NCBI GenBank assembly: GCA_030549495.1
Contig: JAUIRK010000173.1
Coordinates: forward strand, 248,001-312,000
Source: Nectonema munidae
Lineage: Eukaryota > Nematomorpha > Nectonematoida > Nectonematidae
Reading direction: 5' to 3'
DNA length: 64,000 bases
Shown: piece after piece, positions 24,775 to 35,405 of the stretch
Layout of the letters: each line of letters starts with the position of its first letter
How positions within the stretch are numbered: position 1 is the stretch's first letter
Notes under the pieces: generated by a model
Seen by the model: only the letters and a program-made list of their open reading frames with translations
What the model was told of the DNA's origin: nothing
Databases searched by the model: none
Made by a program: the position numbers and the translations under genes

Positions 24775-24960
24775 TAACCAGGTCCCTCGATAAGAGGGAG
24801 CAGTGAGATCAAAATAAGGGACCGTCCCTTTGAACAAAGAGGAGCTAGCACCCGTTATTCTGGTAGTTCAGAACAAAAATCGCGTGTTAGAAATACGGCT
24901 GCGCAGTCAGCGGAAAATACCCGACTCTTGACTGCACTTGAAACTGAATAAATTTAGCGC
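24775..24960. repeat. Locally GC-richer island with two hairpins
   Basis: Contains TCCCTCGATAAGAGGGA (hairpin) and AAGGGACCGTCCCTT (palindrome) within 60 bp, then non-AT-rich text to about 24960. This is probably part of an unidentified repeat; no gene is visible. Confidence 0.4.
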
Positions 24961-25599
24961 CAATTCCTTACTTCTAAATTTAACTAAATAATGGTTATGC
25001 TTATAAAAATTTGAACTATTTTTTTCTTTATTTAATATATCTATAAAAAAAATTTTAATGCTTAAAAATAACGGACTCTGATTCTCTACCTCCTACCCTT
25101 TTAAAAGCTCCCACTTCGACTCCCCAGCACTCGTTACAAGGGTGTATCCAAATTAATTGATTTTAATTAGTGTTGTGAGGGTACTAAAATTTTATACGAT
25201 GCCGATTTCCTCGATTCTTCTTGATTTAAGGAATTTACTTCTAGATTTGAAAAAGGGCCTTGCTAGTGTATTCATTCAAAAGTATGTTGTACGCTTATCA
25301 GCAACAAGTACCACACTTTATGGAGATTTTGAAATGGTATTTTAAATAAAAGTTTATGAATTCAACTAGAACTAACCAATTATAACATTTCAATAAAAAT
25401 TAATGTAAAATTTTTGGCAAATGCTTTTTTTCTTTATTCCAACATCTAATCATTAATTGTTTATTGAAAAAAATTCAAAACAAAGGATTTTTCATTTTAA
25501 TATAAAAAAATTTAATGTAACGATATACAAAAATTTAGAGTAAAGGCTGAAACATTCTAGATTTTAAATGCTCATCAGTCATGTTGATTCAACCTTTCA

Positions 25600-25710
25600 G
25601 AGAACCCTTATCAAATTTTAGGAATCCAAAGGGTAGTATTTTCCCTATACGATTCTAATGCCGATACTTGAAAAAGGCACGATTCTTACTTTTACAATTA
25701 ATGTTACAAT
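25600..25710. repeat. hAT-like repeat end shared with 63.4 kb
   Basis: GCCGATACTTGAAAAAGGCA and CGATTCTTAC match GCCGATACTTGAAAAATAAA and CGATTCTTGCG at 63392-63416. At 63.4 kb the block closes with GTCTCATCCCTAA, a hAT-type end. This copy lies about 120 bp upstream of the TPX2 start codon. Confidence 0.45.
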
Positions 25711-25833
25711 CACTAATTTTGTCTTGTATTTTCATCTCATTCCATTTTTGTATGTTTGATCATCGGAAATAATTTATTCAATGTATTTGTTTGTACACAT
25801 ACATATTTTTAGTATCGCCTAAAGTTATAAAAA

Positions 25834-28684
25834 ATGTGGGATTATAGTATACCTAAAATGGACAGCTTTAACTCTAGTGAAGATGGAACAAAGGACGCCT
25901 GGTTTGATCAACAAATGACAAATAAGCAGGCATTAGAAAGTAGTATAACTTCTCCTCCACAAGAGAAAGAGAATCTTCCTTTGATGCATGCAAGCATTTT
26001 ACCCAGTGCAAAGAAAGAGCTTCAAAAATCGACTCCAGGTGTTCTCTCTGATTTCGTCAAGAATTCGAGGAAAAGAGTCACTTTTCACTCGCCTGTGACG
26101 GAGCCAGTGATGCTTTTAGATAATTCCGAATTGCAGAATAGTTTTGTTGGAAAGAATTGTCCATTACGCAAGAGTAATTCTTATAAAGGAACTCCCGTTA
26201 AGTCGCCGCGCTTGCATGAAATGGTGACGCGTTCTATGGAGAAGGAGTTGTTGCATTTTTCGCCTAAAATCTCTTCAACACCACACTCCATTTCTAAATA
26301 CTTGAAAAAGATGGATCTAAAAGAAGGTGAGGTGGATTCACCAAACATTATCATTGTTGCCGAAAGTGATTCAGCTCGCGATTTATACCAGTCCAAGAAG
26401 AAATGGCCTAAAATTCAGAAGAGCAAGATAACGATTCCTGCCATGACCTCGAGATTGAATGCTCTTTCAAAACCGAAGGATGTTAAGGGTGGTAAGAAGT
26501 TTGAGTCGAGAGCAGAAATACTTAAAAAAGTGGAAAATGAGATCCCTGATCGTTTCAAAACTACTCTTTCGCGCAAGCAAGTTAATCCAAATGACGAAAC
26601 GGATAACAAGGCGAAGAAGAAGATGAAAAACGCAAGAAAGTCAGTACGCATCACGAAGCCAATCAGTCCAAAGTTCAGTATTTTGCATAAAAAGAGAACC
26701 AAGCTGTCTGTTGAAGAAGAGAATTTGAGTAAGATGGAGTTGGTACGCTTGAACAAACTCCGATCAAAGATATACAGTCAAAATTTGTTGAACTCAAGTT
26801 ATTTGAAAGCTAAGCCACCAACAAAAGCCAAGTCTCCTCAATTCGCATATAACAAAAGAAAAGAAGGTAAGCTTTCCGTTAAAAAAGGCAGATGCGCTGG
26901 TGATGAAAAAATAAATTCCAAAACAACAACCATTAGTCAACAAACGAAAAGAAAGTCCACAACTACAGAAAAGGTAAAAAGAACCTTGATTTTTCTTTCT
27001 TCTTATATTTATGCAACCTAGAACAGTTTTTCCTAATCTTTTTTATCGAGTACCCCATGAAATTATTCTTTTGGCTCTATTTTTCCGCGTCTGATCTATA
27101 ATTAAATTTAACAAGTGTGAGATATCATTGATGCGTAATAATTGAAATCTAACTTCGTTTTTATTTTTGATCGACACACAATGAACACTTATTCAAGTTT
27201 AATTATTTGATCTTGTTTTTTCTGAAATACAAAATTCCATTTTCAAGTCCCGGTTATACACCTTAATTTCAGGCAATCTTCCTCTACACATTTATCAATC
27301 TTCACATATCAAATAAGATAGGTTTCTAAATTTTCTAACAAATATAATATAAAAATATAGATTTGATTCGCTGTCAATTCTTTATATATAAGACGAAAAC
27401 ATAGCAATTCAAGACATTTCGTAACCAAGTCATTCTCTAACAAAAAGTTTGAAAAAATTGAGTACGTATTTTCCAAAACAGGTGCTAAATGTCTCTGGTA
27501 CGAAACGTCGTGCACCGAAGCCTACAAAATGTATACTGTTATGTGTGTGTGTGTTTTTATTTAATACATATTTAAAAAAATATATTTTTCCCCATTTTGT
27601 CTTAACACTATATGACACAAGTTTTACATTAGAGTTTCTAGCACAGTTTAGATCGATGTTTTAACTGTTCCCATTTGTATGCGTGTGGCTTGGATCTCAA
27701 AAATGTATTTGTAGTATTGAATTTTGATAAATATTAAAATGTATTGTAAACAGTTGCTTACTCGGGATATTTTTATATGGGGGAATTTTTCTTCAAAAAA
27801 AATAGCAAAAACTTTTAATCAATATTTTAGTTTATATACAAAAATTGAAATATAGTTCATTGAAACTATATTTTGAATGTGTACCATTTAACTTTTTATG
27901 CTTTTTATATAAACAAGGAAGTTAATTGTTCTTTTTTCCACTGATTTTATCTTTTTACACGATAATTTAGTTTGCCAAATAAAAATTGATAGTTGCTTTT
28001 TGAACAAATTAATAAAAGAATCCTAAAGCTTTTAAAAAAGGATTGTATGGAGAAGTAGTACTTTTAGCGGAAGAGTAAAACTGTAACAAATAATATTGTA
28101 CTAGACAAATGTAAATTGCAAACGAGTTAACTATTTTTTTGTAATTTCCAGGCTATATTTATACTTTATAATATTATTGTTTAGTACATGTGTTATTATC
28201 ACCTTTGCTTATACTTTTCTCATAAGAAACTACGCATTCAGGGATTTGATGTAATGTAGTCTTTATGCTTTTTCAATTGATTTTCTCAGTACAAGTCACA
28301 TCATTAACATTTCTATTATATAAAATAACAGATGGTGGAACTTTTGTACTTCTTATATTTTAAGCTTCCTTAATTTTATATTTTCTTACTATTCATTGAC
28401 TAAACTCTTTTTAGACAAGACAGCAGCCATAAGTTGATGTGTTATTTGTTTAAATTTGTAGTCTACTACTATTATGCCTTTCTTTTTTATTTAAGTCCAG
28501 CAAGAAGGCCAATCTGAGTTCTTTGCCAGAAAAAAATACAAGCAGTAGGAAGGACAAAGACACAACTATTTCTACCACTCTTCGAAAGAAGCGCCTTACT
28601 GTTGCTAAGCCTTTCAAATTCGCAACTGATGAAAGAGCAAAAGCCTGGGACAAGAAAAGTGTCAAAGAAAAGAGCAAAGAATAA
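25834..28684 (+). CDS. tpx2: TPX2-type spindle assembly factor (two coding exons)
   Basis: Encodes a predicted 442-aa microtubule-associated protein; family members activate and localise Aurora A kinase and nucleate spindle microtubules. Coding exon 1 is 25834-26973 (380 codons, ending AAG|GTAAAA) and exon 2 is 28496-28684 (acceptor TTATTTAAG, phase 0, stop TAA). Residues 4-25 (YSIP, DSFNSS, DAWFDQQ) follow the Aurora-A-binding N terminus of vertebrate TPX2, where tyrosines, phenylalanines and a WF pair dock on the kinase. The middle is basic and serine-rich with SPKF (about 280) and KSPQFAYNKR (about 335) motifs. Exon 2 carries the TPX2 signature LTVAKPFKFATDERAKAW (about 414-431). Vertebrate TPX2 is about 750 aa, so this is a short form. 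The start is the first ATG of the open frame and fits the family N terminus. A poly(A) signal AATAAA lies at 28938-28943. The intron carries a hAT-like repeat near 27022. Family assignment is firm from motifs; an extra untranslated 5' exon cannot be excluded. Confidence 0.85.
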
Positions 28685-29022
28685 CGAATGATCGTCAAAA
28701 TCTTGATCTCTTTAATTTTAGAATTTTGAGTTTTTTTACAACACTTTGTAGGTATTCTTTGTGATCACAGATTCACTTGGTAGTTAATTCTCATCAATTC
28801 CATTTATGAAATAGGAATTGTACAAATTTTATACATAAAAAGCTTACTTTGAGTATTGAAAGTTTGTCTTCAAATTGAAATATATTTTTTCAGAACGAAA
28901 TGTTATAATGATTATTCTGCGAAATATTTTTTGTTTCAATAAATTTTTATAGATAAATTGGTTCCATTGAATCATACTAAGAATCCTTAAGCTTTGAGTA
29001 GAAATTATCCATGTGATCTAAG

Positions 29023-30058
29023 TACAGTGGAACCTCGGTACTCGTACAATTCGGTTATCGACCAAAAAAACCGAGCCAAAATTGTTTCAGTTTCGAACAG
29101 AATTCGGTATTCAGCCAGCTCCCAAACACGTGATGAACGCAAATTTTCAAAGAATAGTAACATAGAAATAATAATAATTAATAAGTTTTAATGTTACATA
29201 GAAGAGCATTGCAATCTTCTTTCTTCTCATCACTCAAAACAACTGGCATCTAATATTTATATAAAACGTACAGATAGAATTGATACCACATTTACACATT
29301 ATATATACTAACAGTGCACATAACATATAATCATTCTTGCACATAACAAATCATACTCTCATTTTATAATTTACACTTGTCAGGTGCGTTTTCTTTCTTT
29401 TTCTCTTAGTAGGTAAGGGCTTATAAGATGGAATTTTTATGACATATTATTTAGATAGAGTGTCTTCTAAAGAAAATATAAGTGACGGTGACAAAGGAAT
29501 GCGAAAAACTTAGAGAGTAACCTAGAAGTAAAGATTATAAAAATAATAGTAATGAAGATGAGGATATAAATCTTTCAAGTTCTGACACGGTGATTACAAA
29601 CTGAAAAGTAAACATGTTCAATGAGAATGTGGTGACTCATTTTAAAAAAATATTAAAGACCGACAAAAACAACAAACGCTTGAAAAACTTTAAGTGAAAA
29701 GGACAGATACTCCGAAGCAAATCCTACCTGAGCCGAAAAAAAATGATTAGTTGTAGAATAAAATGAAAACTGATTCCGAAAAAGTTACTATAGAAGAGTG
29801 CTCTACTTCTCAGTAGTAACTTGCTTTGTTGTTCACTTGTACGTTATGAATAAACATTTTTCCTTTTAGTAATACAGTGGTACTTTGGTTTTCGACGATG
29901 ATTTGTTTGTACAAAGTCATACATACATGATCAGTACAGTTGATTTGGTGTTTGAGAACGGATTATTTGCTTTTACATTAATTTTTATGGGAATAAGTGA
30001 TACGGTTTTCGAACACTTTGTAGGAACGAATTGTGGTCGAAAACCGAGGCACCACTAA
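29023..30058 (+). mobile_element. Tigger/pogo-like remnant with Tc1/mariner-type ends
   Basis: Starts TA-CAGTGGAACCTCGGTACTCG at 29023 and ends in the inverted counterpart GTCGAAAACCGAGGCACCACT near 30056. A further left-type end, TA-CAGTGGTACTTTGGTTTTCG, lies at 29873. The right 185 bp may therefore be a separate MITE or a subterminal repeat. Between them, around 29440-29820, a broken + frame includes FNENVVTHFKKILK, like the C-terminal tail of Tigger transposases. The TA target and CAGTGG ends are typical of Tc1/mariner. It lies just beyond the TPX2 3' end. Confidence 0.55.
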
Positions 30059-31130
30059 AAGTCTTGCGCGCATGGATCGCCATCACCCTTTAATTTTTTG
30101 TGTCCAAATTGTTAAAAGATTGATAAATTTGAGAAAATAAGAGTTTTACTACAAACTTCAAATTCAGAAAATAGTTTCGTCAAAAAAATGATTTGTTTAA
30201 ATTTTGTTTACTATAGCATTCAGTTCAGAAAGTGGTTTGATATTCAATACCTACCTGGGCGGGACATTAAAACATTCATTTATATGTAGTTATATTTATG
30301 ATATAGATTTTACATTTTCACAAAAGCTTTGGAATAGTTGTTGAAACATTATCTATTTGCATAATATTAGTGCTGTTAAGACCCATTGAACTAAAACATT
30401 GTATAAAATTGGCTTCTCTTCACATTTCATTCTTTTTCTATGTGCCTCTTCGCCAAAGTGTAAAAGTTCCAGCAAAATGTCTACCTAGTTGATATTTTAT
30501 CAAAGAAATTTTAGATTCTGTAATTACATCTCATTTAATGTGTTTTATTATGACAAAAGTTATTAATGACATCGTAAAAATTTCATTAGAATTGGTAGCA
30601 TATGCGAATCAAAATTTTCATTGATGATAAAATTGATTAGCAGAACAACCATTCAAATTGTAAATAAAATATATTTTTGTACCAAATCGATCATGTTCAT
30701 TTATGGACTCAAATTTGAAAATGTCTAAGTGTTTTTTTCTAAGTTTGCTAAAAGATGACTTTATAAAATAAATTCATGTGCAAAAATGATTTTTTTTCAA
30801 AAAGAAATAAATTGTTAATAATAATATATACGATATATTTAACTGGATTTTTATTATCGTTTCAAAATTTGTCGTTTGTTAAAAATTTCTCACCACTATA
30901 TAAAAATTATTTGTATAGAATAATTCCAAAACCTCGAAAATACGTCTTTCGAATTTTCGTCGCCCTCAAAATACGTGAGATTTTTGTTAGGAACGAATTT
31001 TTTCTATGTATTTTTCTCTCGATAAACCTTTTACCTCAACATCCGCCTTTTGATACTAAGAACAAAAAATCATATTTTCATTAAATAATCCATCAAGTTT
31101 ATTTATAAAATATTTGTATACTTTCATTAG
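30059..31130. other. AT-rich DNA, nothing recognised
   Basis: Only chance open frames, including about 100 codons at 30776-31084 with no familiar motif. Confidence 0.4.
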
Positions 31131-31244
31131 GGGCGTGAGTAACTCAGGTCTTGTGTTCGATCCAGCATCATCAAGCCTGCTTTCCTAATAGTTCGATTCA
31201 AGATGGGCAATTGTGTCTTTAACCCGATGGTACCTTTACCTTAG
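31131..31244 (+). repeat. tRNA-derived SINE, family A, copy 1
   Basis: Contains a B-box-like stretch GTGTTCGATCC followed by the conserved body (GCCTGCTTTCCTAATAGTTC, CAATTGTG) and the end GGTACCTTTACCTT. The A-box part is largely deleted compared with the copy at 56890. Confidence 0.6.
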
Positions 31245-31589
31245 TTATTGTGAATTACTTGTGATATAGCTTCTAAGATACATCATTTTTTCAGAAACGG
31301 ATTGTGACGGAAAAAAAGGCCTTTACTATATTTTTCAATTTAAATAAATGTATAATAATAATAAAAGTATTTTGTATTGGTTGGTACTTTCCGCCTTCAG
31401 GCCAGGGATGCTCAAACTTTTTGCTTAGTGAGCCAAAATTTGAATTATTTAATCACCATTGCACCACAAAAGTATCTAATGAGACTTTCATAGTTGCTTT
31501 CCTTTAAGTATTTCATTGATGTCTGCATCGATTTTAAAATGTGTATACGTAGAATTTTGCACAATTGTTAAGAATTGGTTGTTTTAATT

Positions 31590-32210
31590 TTAATATTTTT
31601 AACACAAAAAGTTACAATAATGAAAAGATTATGGTAATAACTCTGCTTAGCTCTTTTCACCAATTTATTGTATTGGTTCCTTAATATTGTGAATTTTTTA
31701 TAAACATCATTATCCCGAGTTTTACAATACAAACTGAAAAATCTTTTTTTATTTCTCTTCATATCACTTAATTCTTTCCTATACCATTTACACTTATTAT
31801 TTATTTTAGGTTTAAGCAAGGAGAAATTGCTATCAATTAATTTTTGTAATTTTGTAAAAAAATTCTATAATAGGTGACAACAACATAGCCTCAATATCCC
31901 AAGATTCAGTAAGTAGGTCATCTATAAATTTAGCATAATTTTTAATACAAAAGCGGAGCAATTATAAACATCATTATCCCGAGTTTTACAATACAAACTG
32001 AAAAATCTTTTTTTATTTCTCTTCATATCACTTAATTCTTTCCTATACCATTTACACTTATTATTTATTTTAGGTTTAAGCAAGGAGAAATTACTATCAA
32101 TTAATTTTTGTAATTTCGTAAAAAAATTCTATAATAGGTGACAACAACATAGCCTCAATATCCCAAGATTCAGTAAGTAGGTCATCTATAAATTTAGCAT
32201 AATTTTTTTA
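31590..32210 (-). mobile_element. LINE endonuclease-RT linker fragment with internal tandem duplication
   Basis: Minus-strand reading gives AKFIDDLLTESWDIEAMLLS, NNKCKWYRKELSDMKRNKKR and YKKFTILRNQYNKLVKRAKQ. These match the linker between endonuclease and RT in CR1/Jockey-type LINEs (compare WITDVVMQMMKSRDKLYQKY at about 16.8 kb). The segment 31698-31945 is repeated at 31962-32209 (period 264 bp) with only about two differences, so the second copy is a recent local duplication of part of the fossil. Confidence 0.7.
31698..32209. repeat. 264-bp tandem duplication
   Basis: Two direct copies of about 248 bp at offset 264, with two substitutions that I can see (gaaattgct/gaaattact and aattttgta/aatttcgta). 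The copies start at TTATAAACATCATTATCCCG and end at TTTAGCATAATTTTT. They cover part of a LINE fragment. Confidence 0.9.
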
Positions 32211-32227
32211 CTGAAATCATTTTACTA

Positions 32228-32347
32228 GGATTCGATAACTCAAGGTCTTTTGTTCGATTCCACATCAAGCCTGCTTTCCTCATAGTTCGATACAAGCGGT
32301 GCAATTGTGCCTTCTCGATGAAAACACCCCGGGGTATACCTTACCTT
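32228..32347 (+). repeat. tRNA-derived SINE, family A, copy 2
   Basis: Reads TCGATAACTCAAGGTC, B box TTGTTCGATTCC, then CTCATAGTTCGATACAAG, GCAATTGTGCCTTCTCGATG, AAAACACCCC and a TTACCTTTTT tail. It is inserted between two pieces of LINE-derived sequence. Confidence 0.7.
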
Positions 32348-32399
32348 TTTTACCCTTAAAATAGCAAAATATCACACCATCAAAGCTAAACACCCTGTT

Positions 32400-32640
32400 G
32401 AATATACATGATTTTTTACACGATATTAAAATATCATAATTATGTTTTGTCAAATCCTTATTGAAATATACACCTGAACCCTTTAAAATAGAACGTTTTC
32501 TAAAGATATCTTCTTTGATACGATGCCTGCTAAAACGGACAAATACATATTTTTTTATCCTTACTAATTATATAATCAGATTTTTCAAAGTCATCATCCT
32601 TAACCATTAAACCCATTTATGAATTAAATAAATTTCTATA
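32400..32640 (-). mobile_element. LINE ORF1-like fragment
   Basis: A minus-strand frame reads KKYVFVRFSRHRIKEDIF and then ILKGSGVYFNKDLTKHNYD. This resembles the RNA-binding/C-terminal region of LINE ORF1 proteins (VRFxxxxxRxxIxxxx...LKGxxIYxNEDLT). It lies 5' of the linker fragment at 31.6-32.2 kb in the same orientation, so both probably derive from one LINE with a large deletion. A SINE copy (32228-32347) sits between them. Confidence 0.5.
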
Positions 32641-33194
32641 AGAGAATAAAATCTTTATATGGTCTTTAGAAATTCCAATGTGATACAAGCAACCGTGCCA
32701 AAAAATCTATGGAAAATCTCAAGTAGGTAGGTATGGAGATTTCTAAGCACTTTCCAGCTGGAGTTGATATGCTCTGGTAACACTAACTAAACTCTTGAAA
32801 AGTTGTTTCAGTTTTACTAAAAAAATTAATCTTGTTGAAAAGTAAATTTTCAAAAAATTACAGCAAACCAATATAAAAATATTTAATAAAAAAGCCAAGA
32901 TAATTTATTGATTATAAGGATAATATTGCCCCAAGGTTAGAATATTCATAAAAGCAAAGTTATAGATTTAAGTTTTTCTATGTTTTTATCTAACGAACAA
33001 TTTTACCAAGTTGTTTAAAACACTATCAGATTGGCGCATTAATCAAGCATACAATGAAAGTGCACGCCTATATCTCAAATTTTCGCTTTTTTAAAATTTA
33101 ATGTTTATTGACTATTTAGCGAAACGCAAGATTTGCAATCATAAACCAATTATGAACAAAAAGAAAAAGAAATTTTAAAGAAAAATAAACCCAA

Positions 33195-33470
33195 TTGAGT
33201 TATCATACAAGAAATAGAAAATCACCGGTTATATTAATTTGAATTATATCTTCAAAAAATAAAATGTCATACCTATAGTTTTCACGTAATTTTTCTTTAA
33301 TGCAGCTATAAATATGGTTTATGAGACTTGTAGTGAAAAAAAGGTTGGAAAATTCCAAAGGATCTGAAAGATTTTTATAGTTTTCCCTAGGACAAGGTGG
33401 AAATGAAACAATATTCCTAATATTTGCGTCAAAGATCTCCCACGGTTGTCTCTTTATGGTTCTCAAAAAT
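33195..33470 (-). pseudogene. piggyBac transposase N-terminal fragment (likely)
   Basis: A minus-strand open stretch of 87 codons has PWEIFDANIRNI and DPLEFSNLFFTTSLINHI. This resembles the start of piggyBac transposase domains (P.E.F.LFF...LI..I...TN.YA). The downstream catalytic part is not visible. It may belong to a second piggyBac copy. Confidence 0.45.
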
Positions 33471-35088
33471 ATTCTGTTCCATCAGGAGCTATCAATGAGG
33501 AAGGAATATCTGCTTGAGAATCTTTGCTTGCACCAATAATTTTTTTTGAAAAAGCTACTACCAAATTAACTATTTTGGTAAACTAGCTATTTTGGTATAC
33601 AGTGATAATTGGTTAATTTAACATGTATGGTTACAGCATTAGTGAGGTCGGATTAAGAAATTTCGGATTATAAAATTTTACATTCGAAATTTTAAAACAA
33701 AAAGAAATTTTTAAACATTTGAAAAATTTATTGAAATTTATACTAAAAACTTCTCTATACTAACTTGTTTCATTCTTTTTCACTTTTTTATTCACTTGAT
33801 TTAAAATTAAAAATAAAACTGGAGCAATAATTTCAGCGATAAATTTCTTGAAATAAAAAAATAATCTATAGAGGTTAGTCCTATATACATGGAATTAAAA
33901 AAGTATGTCGTAGGCGGAGTTAAAATTGTCACTAAATCGGTTATTTTCTAGAAATTTTATGTCGAGATGAACAAGTTTCAGCAAATATCTTTCTTTTCTC
34001 TGAACTCTATTTACCAAAGGCCATTGTAATACTTTCTTATATTACTTGTCAATAGATAAAAGCCTGGCTTTATTTTTCAAATTTTGATCTATAAACAAAC
34101 TTACTTTCGTAAATGTATAGGTTTGGTAAAAAGATTTCATAAACGTTTCTCGTTCAGCATTCATTTATTCTAAGTTTTTCTATTTTTCTTTAGTTTTAGT
34201 AAATAGCAAAAATGTTTCTAGATAAATAAAGCTTATCCATTTTCAAATATTCCAGCGATAAAAATTTCACAGTTCAATTAACTTAAAATTTTCTTTTTTT
34301 CATTTCTTTTATCAAACCTGATAACTAGAAGCGACTCCGTTATTTTATATTACAAAATTTAATTATATTAAATTAATATATTAATAATTCGTCTGGCTAT
34401 GCTAGAATTTTAATAAATTATGCTAATCTACAAAAAAAAAGATAAAAATTAAGACGTATTTGAGTGCATTTTTTTAGCATGACCATGTTCCATAGAGTCA
34501 ATAATTAATTTTAATTTTTGTATTAAATATTAGAGCACAAACTTTTAGTTTTCTAAAAAATAAAGTCATTAGATAAATCTCGGACATAAAAAACCCTGAC
34601 GATTGTGATAATGAAATGAAAATAAGAGTAATGTACGTTTAAGATCAAATCTGATATATATTTTGTTGAACCAGAAAATATTTGGACGTTCTTTAACTTT
34701 CTTAAACAGAAAATACAAAAATATTTTTTACTTTTTAAATCAAAATAAAGATACGTATATTTTCTATTAAACTCCACAAACAAATAATTAACAAATTGTT
34801 CTTAAAAATAAATAATTGAAATCAATATTATACATATATTTAAAAAAACTAAAATACCCAAGTTTCTTGATGTTAAGGATGTGTGCATGATTTATGGTCT
34901 GGAAATACGACTCGCACTTTTTAAGCTTAAGAACTTAAAAAATTATATTTAAAAACGGATTAAAATTTATAGATTTTTAATTTAATTTTTTCTTTAAATC
35001 GGCTCTTTTAAAAATGGTGGAATATGAATTTGAATTTTGTAAAAATATTTTAATGTTTTAATTATAATAGCTCATTTATTTATTTTAG
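33471..35088. other. AT-rich DNA, nothing recognised
   Basis: No supported feature. Open frames here are short and dominated by AT-rich codons. Confidence 0.4.
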
Positions 35089-35177
35089 CTATTTGCAAAG
35101 AACTTCTTGATGAATATATGAAAATTTTTATTGATGAAGATTTGTCTTTTCTGGAGTCGATAAATTTATACAAGACA
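35089..35177 (+). CDS. Candidate upstream exon of NUP107 (tentative)
   Basis: After a TTATTTTAG acceptor an open frame of 2 nt plus 29 codons runs to a possible GTATTA donor. It includes ELLDEYMKIFIDEDLSFLE. The pattern resembles the human NUP107 stretch around [22 protein letters not shown], which lies just N-terminal to the region encoded at 45668. The exon ends in phase 0, while the 45668 exon needs a phase-2 donor, so at least one more exon would have to lie between. The intervening DNA is occupied by piggyBac and Ty3/Gypsy remnants, so this would imply a 10-kb intron region. Chance open reading in AT-rich DNA is the alternative. Confidence 0.35.
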
Positions 35178-35405
35178 GTATTATATAAATATAATTTGAA
35201 AGTTTGTAGAATTCTAAGACCAATTTTTTAATATATGAATTTTTTCAGAGATATTTAAATTTTATTTTTGTTTTTTTACATTTTCTCTTTTCTGGGTCGT
35301 TATTGCCCTTTTACAACCTCGGTATCTATCGTGTTCTCGATCACGTTTCCAATCTTTCGCAAGCATTTTTTTTTTGAATATTTTAGGCTTTTTTATTAAA
35401 TTTAG

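Noticed and set aside
26181-26756. Minus-strand open frames of 71 and 113 codons
   Set aside because: Shadows of the TPX2 coding exon.
28450-28698. 82-codon minus-strand open frame with a hydrophobic start
   Set aside because: Antisense of TPX2 exon 2; the apparent signal peptide is the complement of lysine/glutamate codons.
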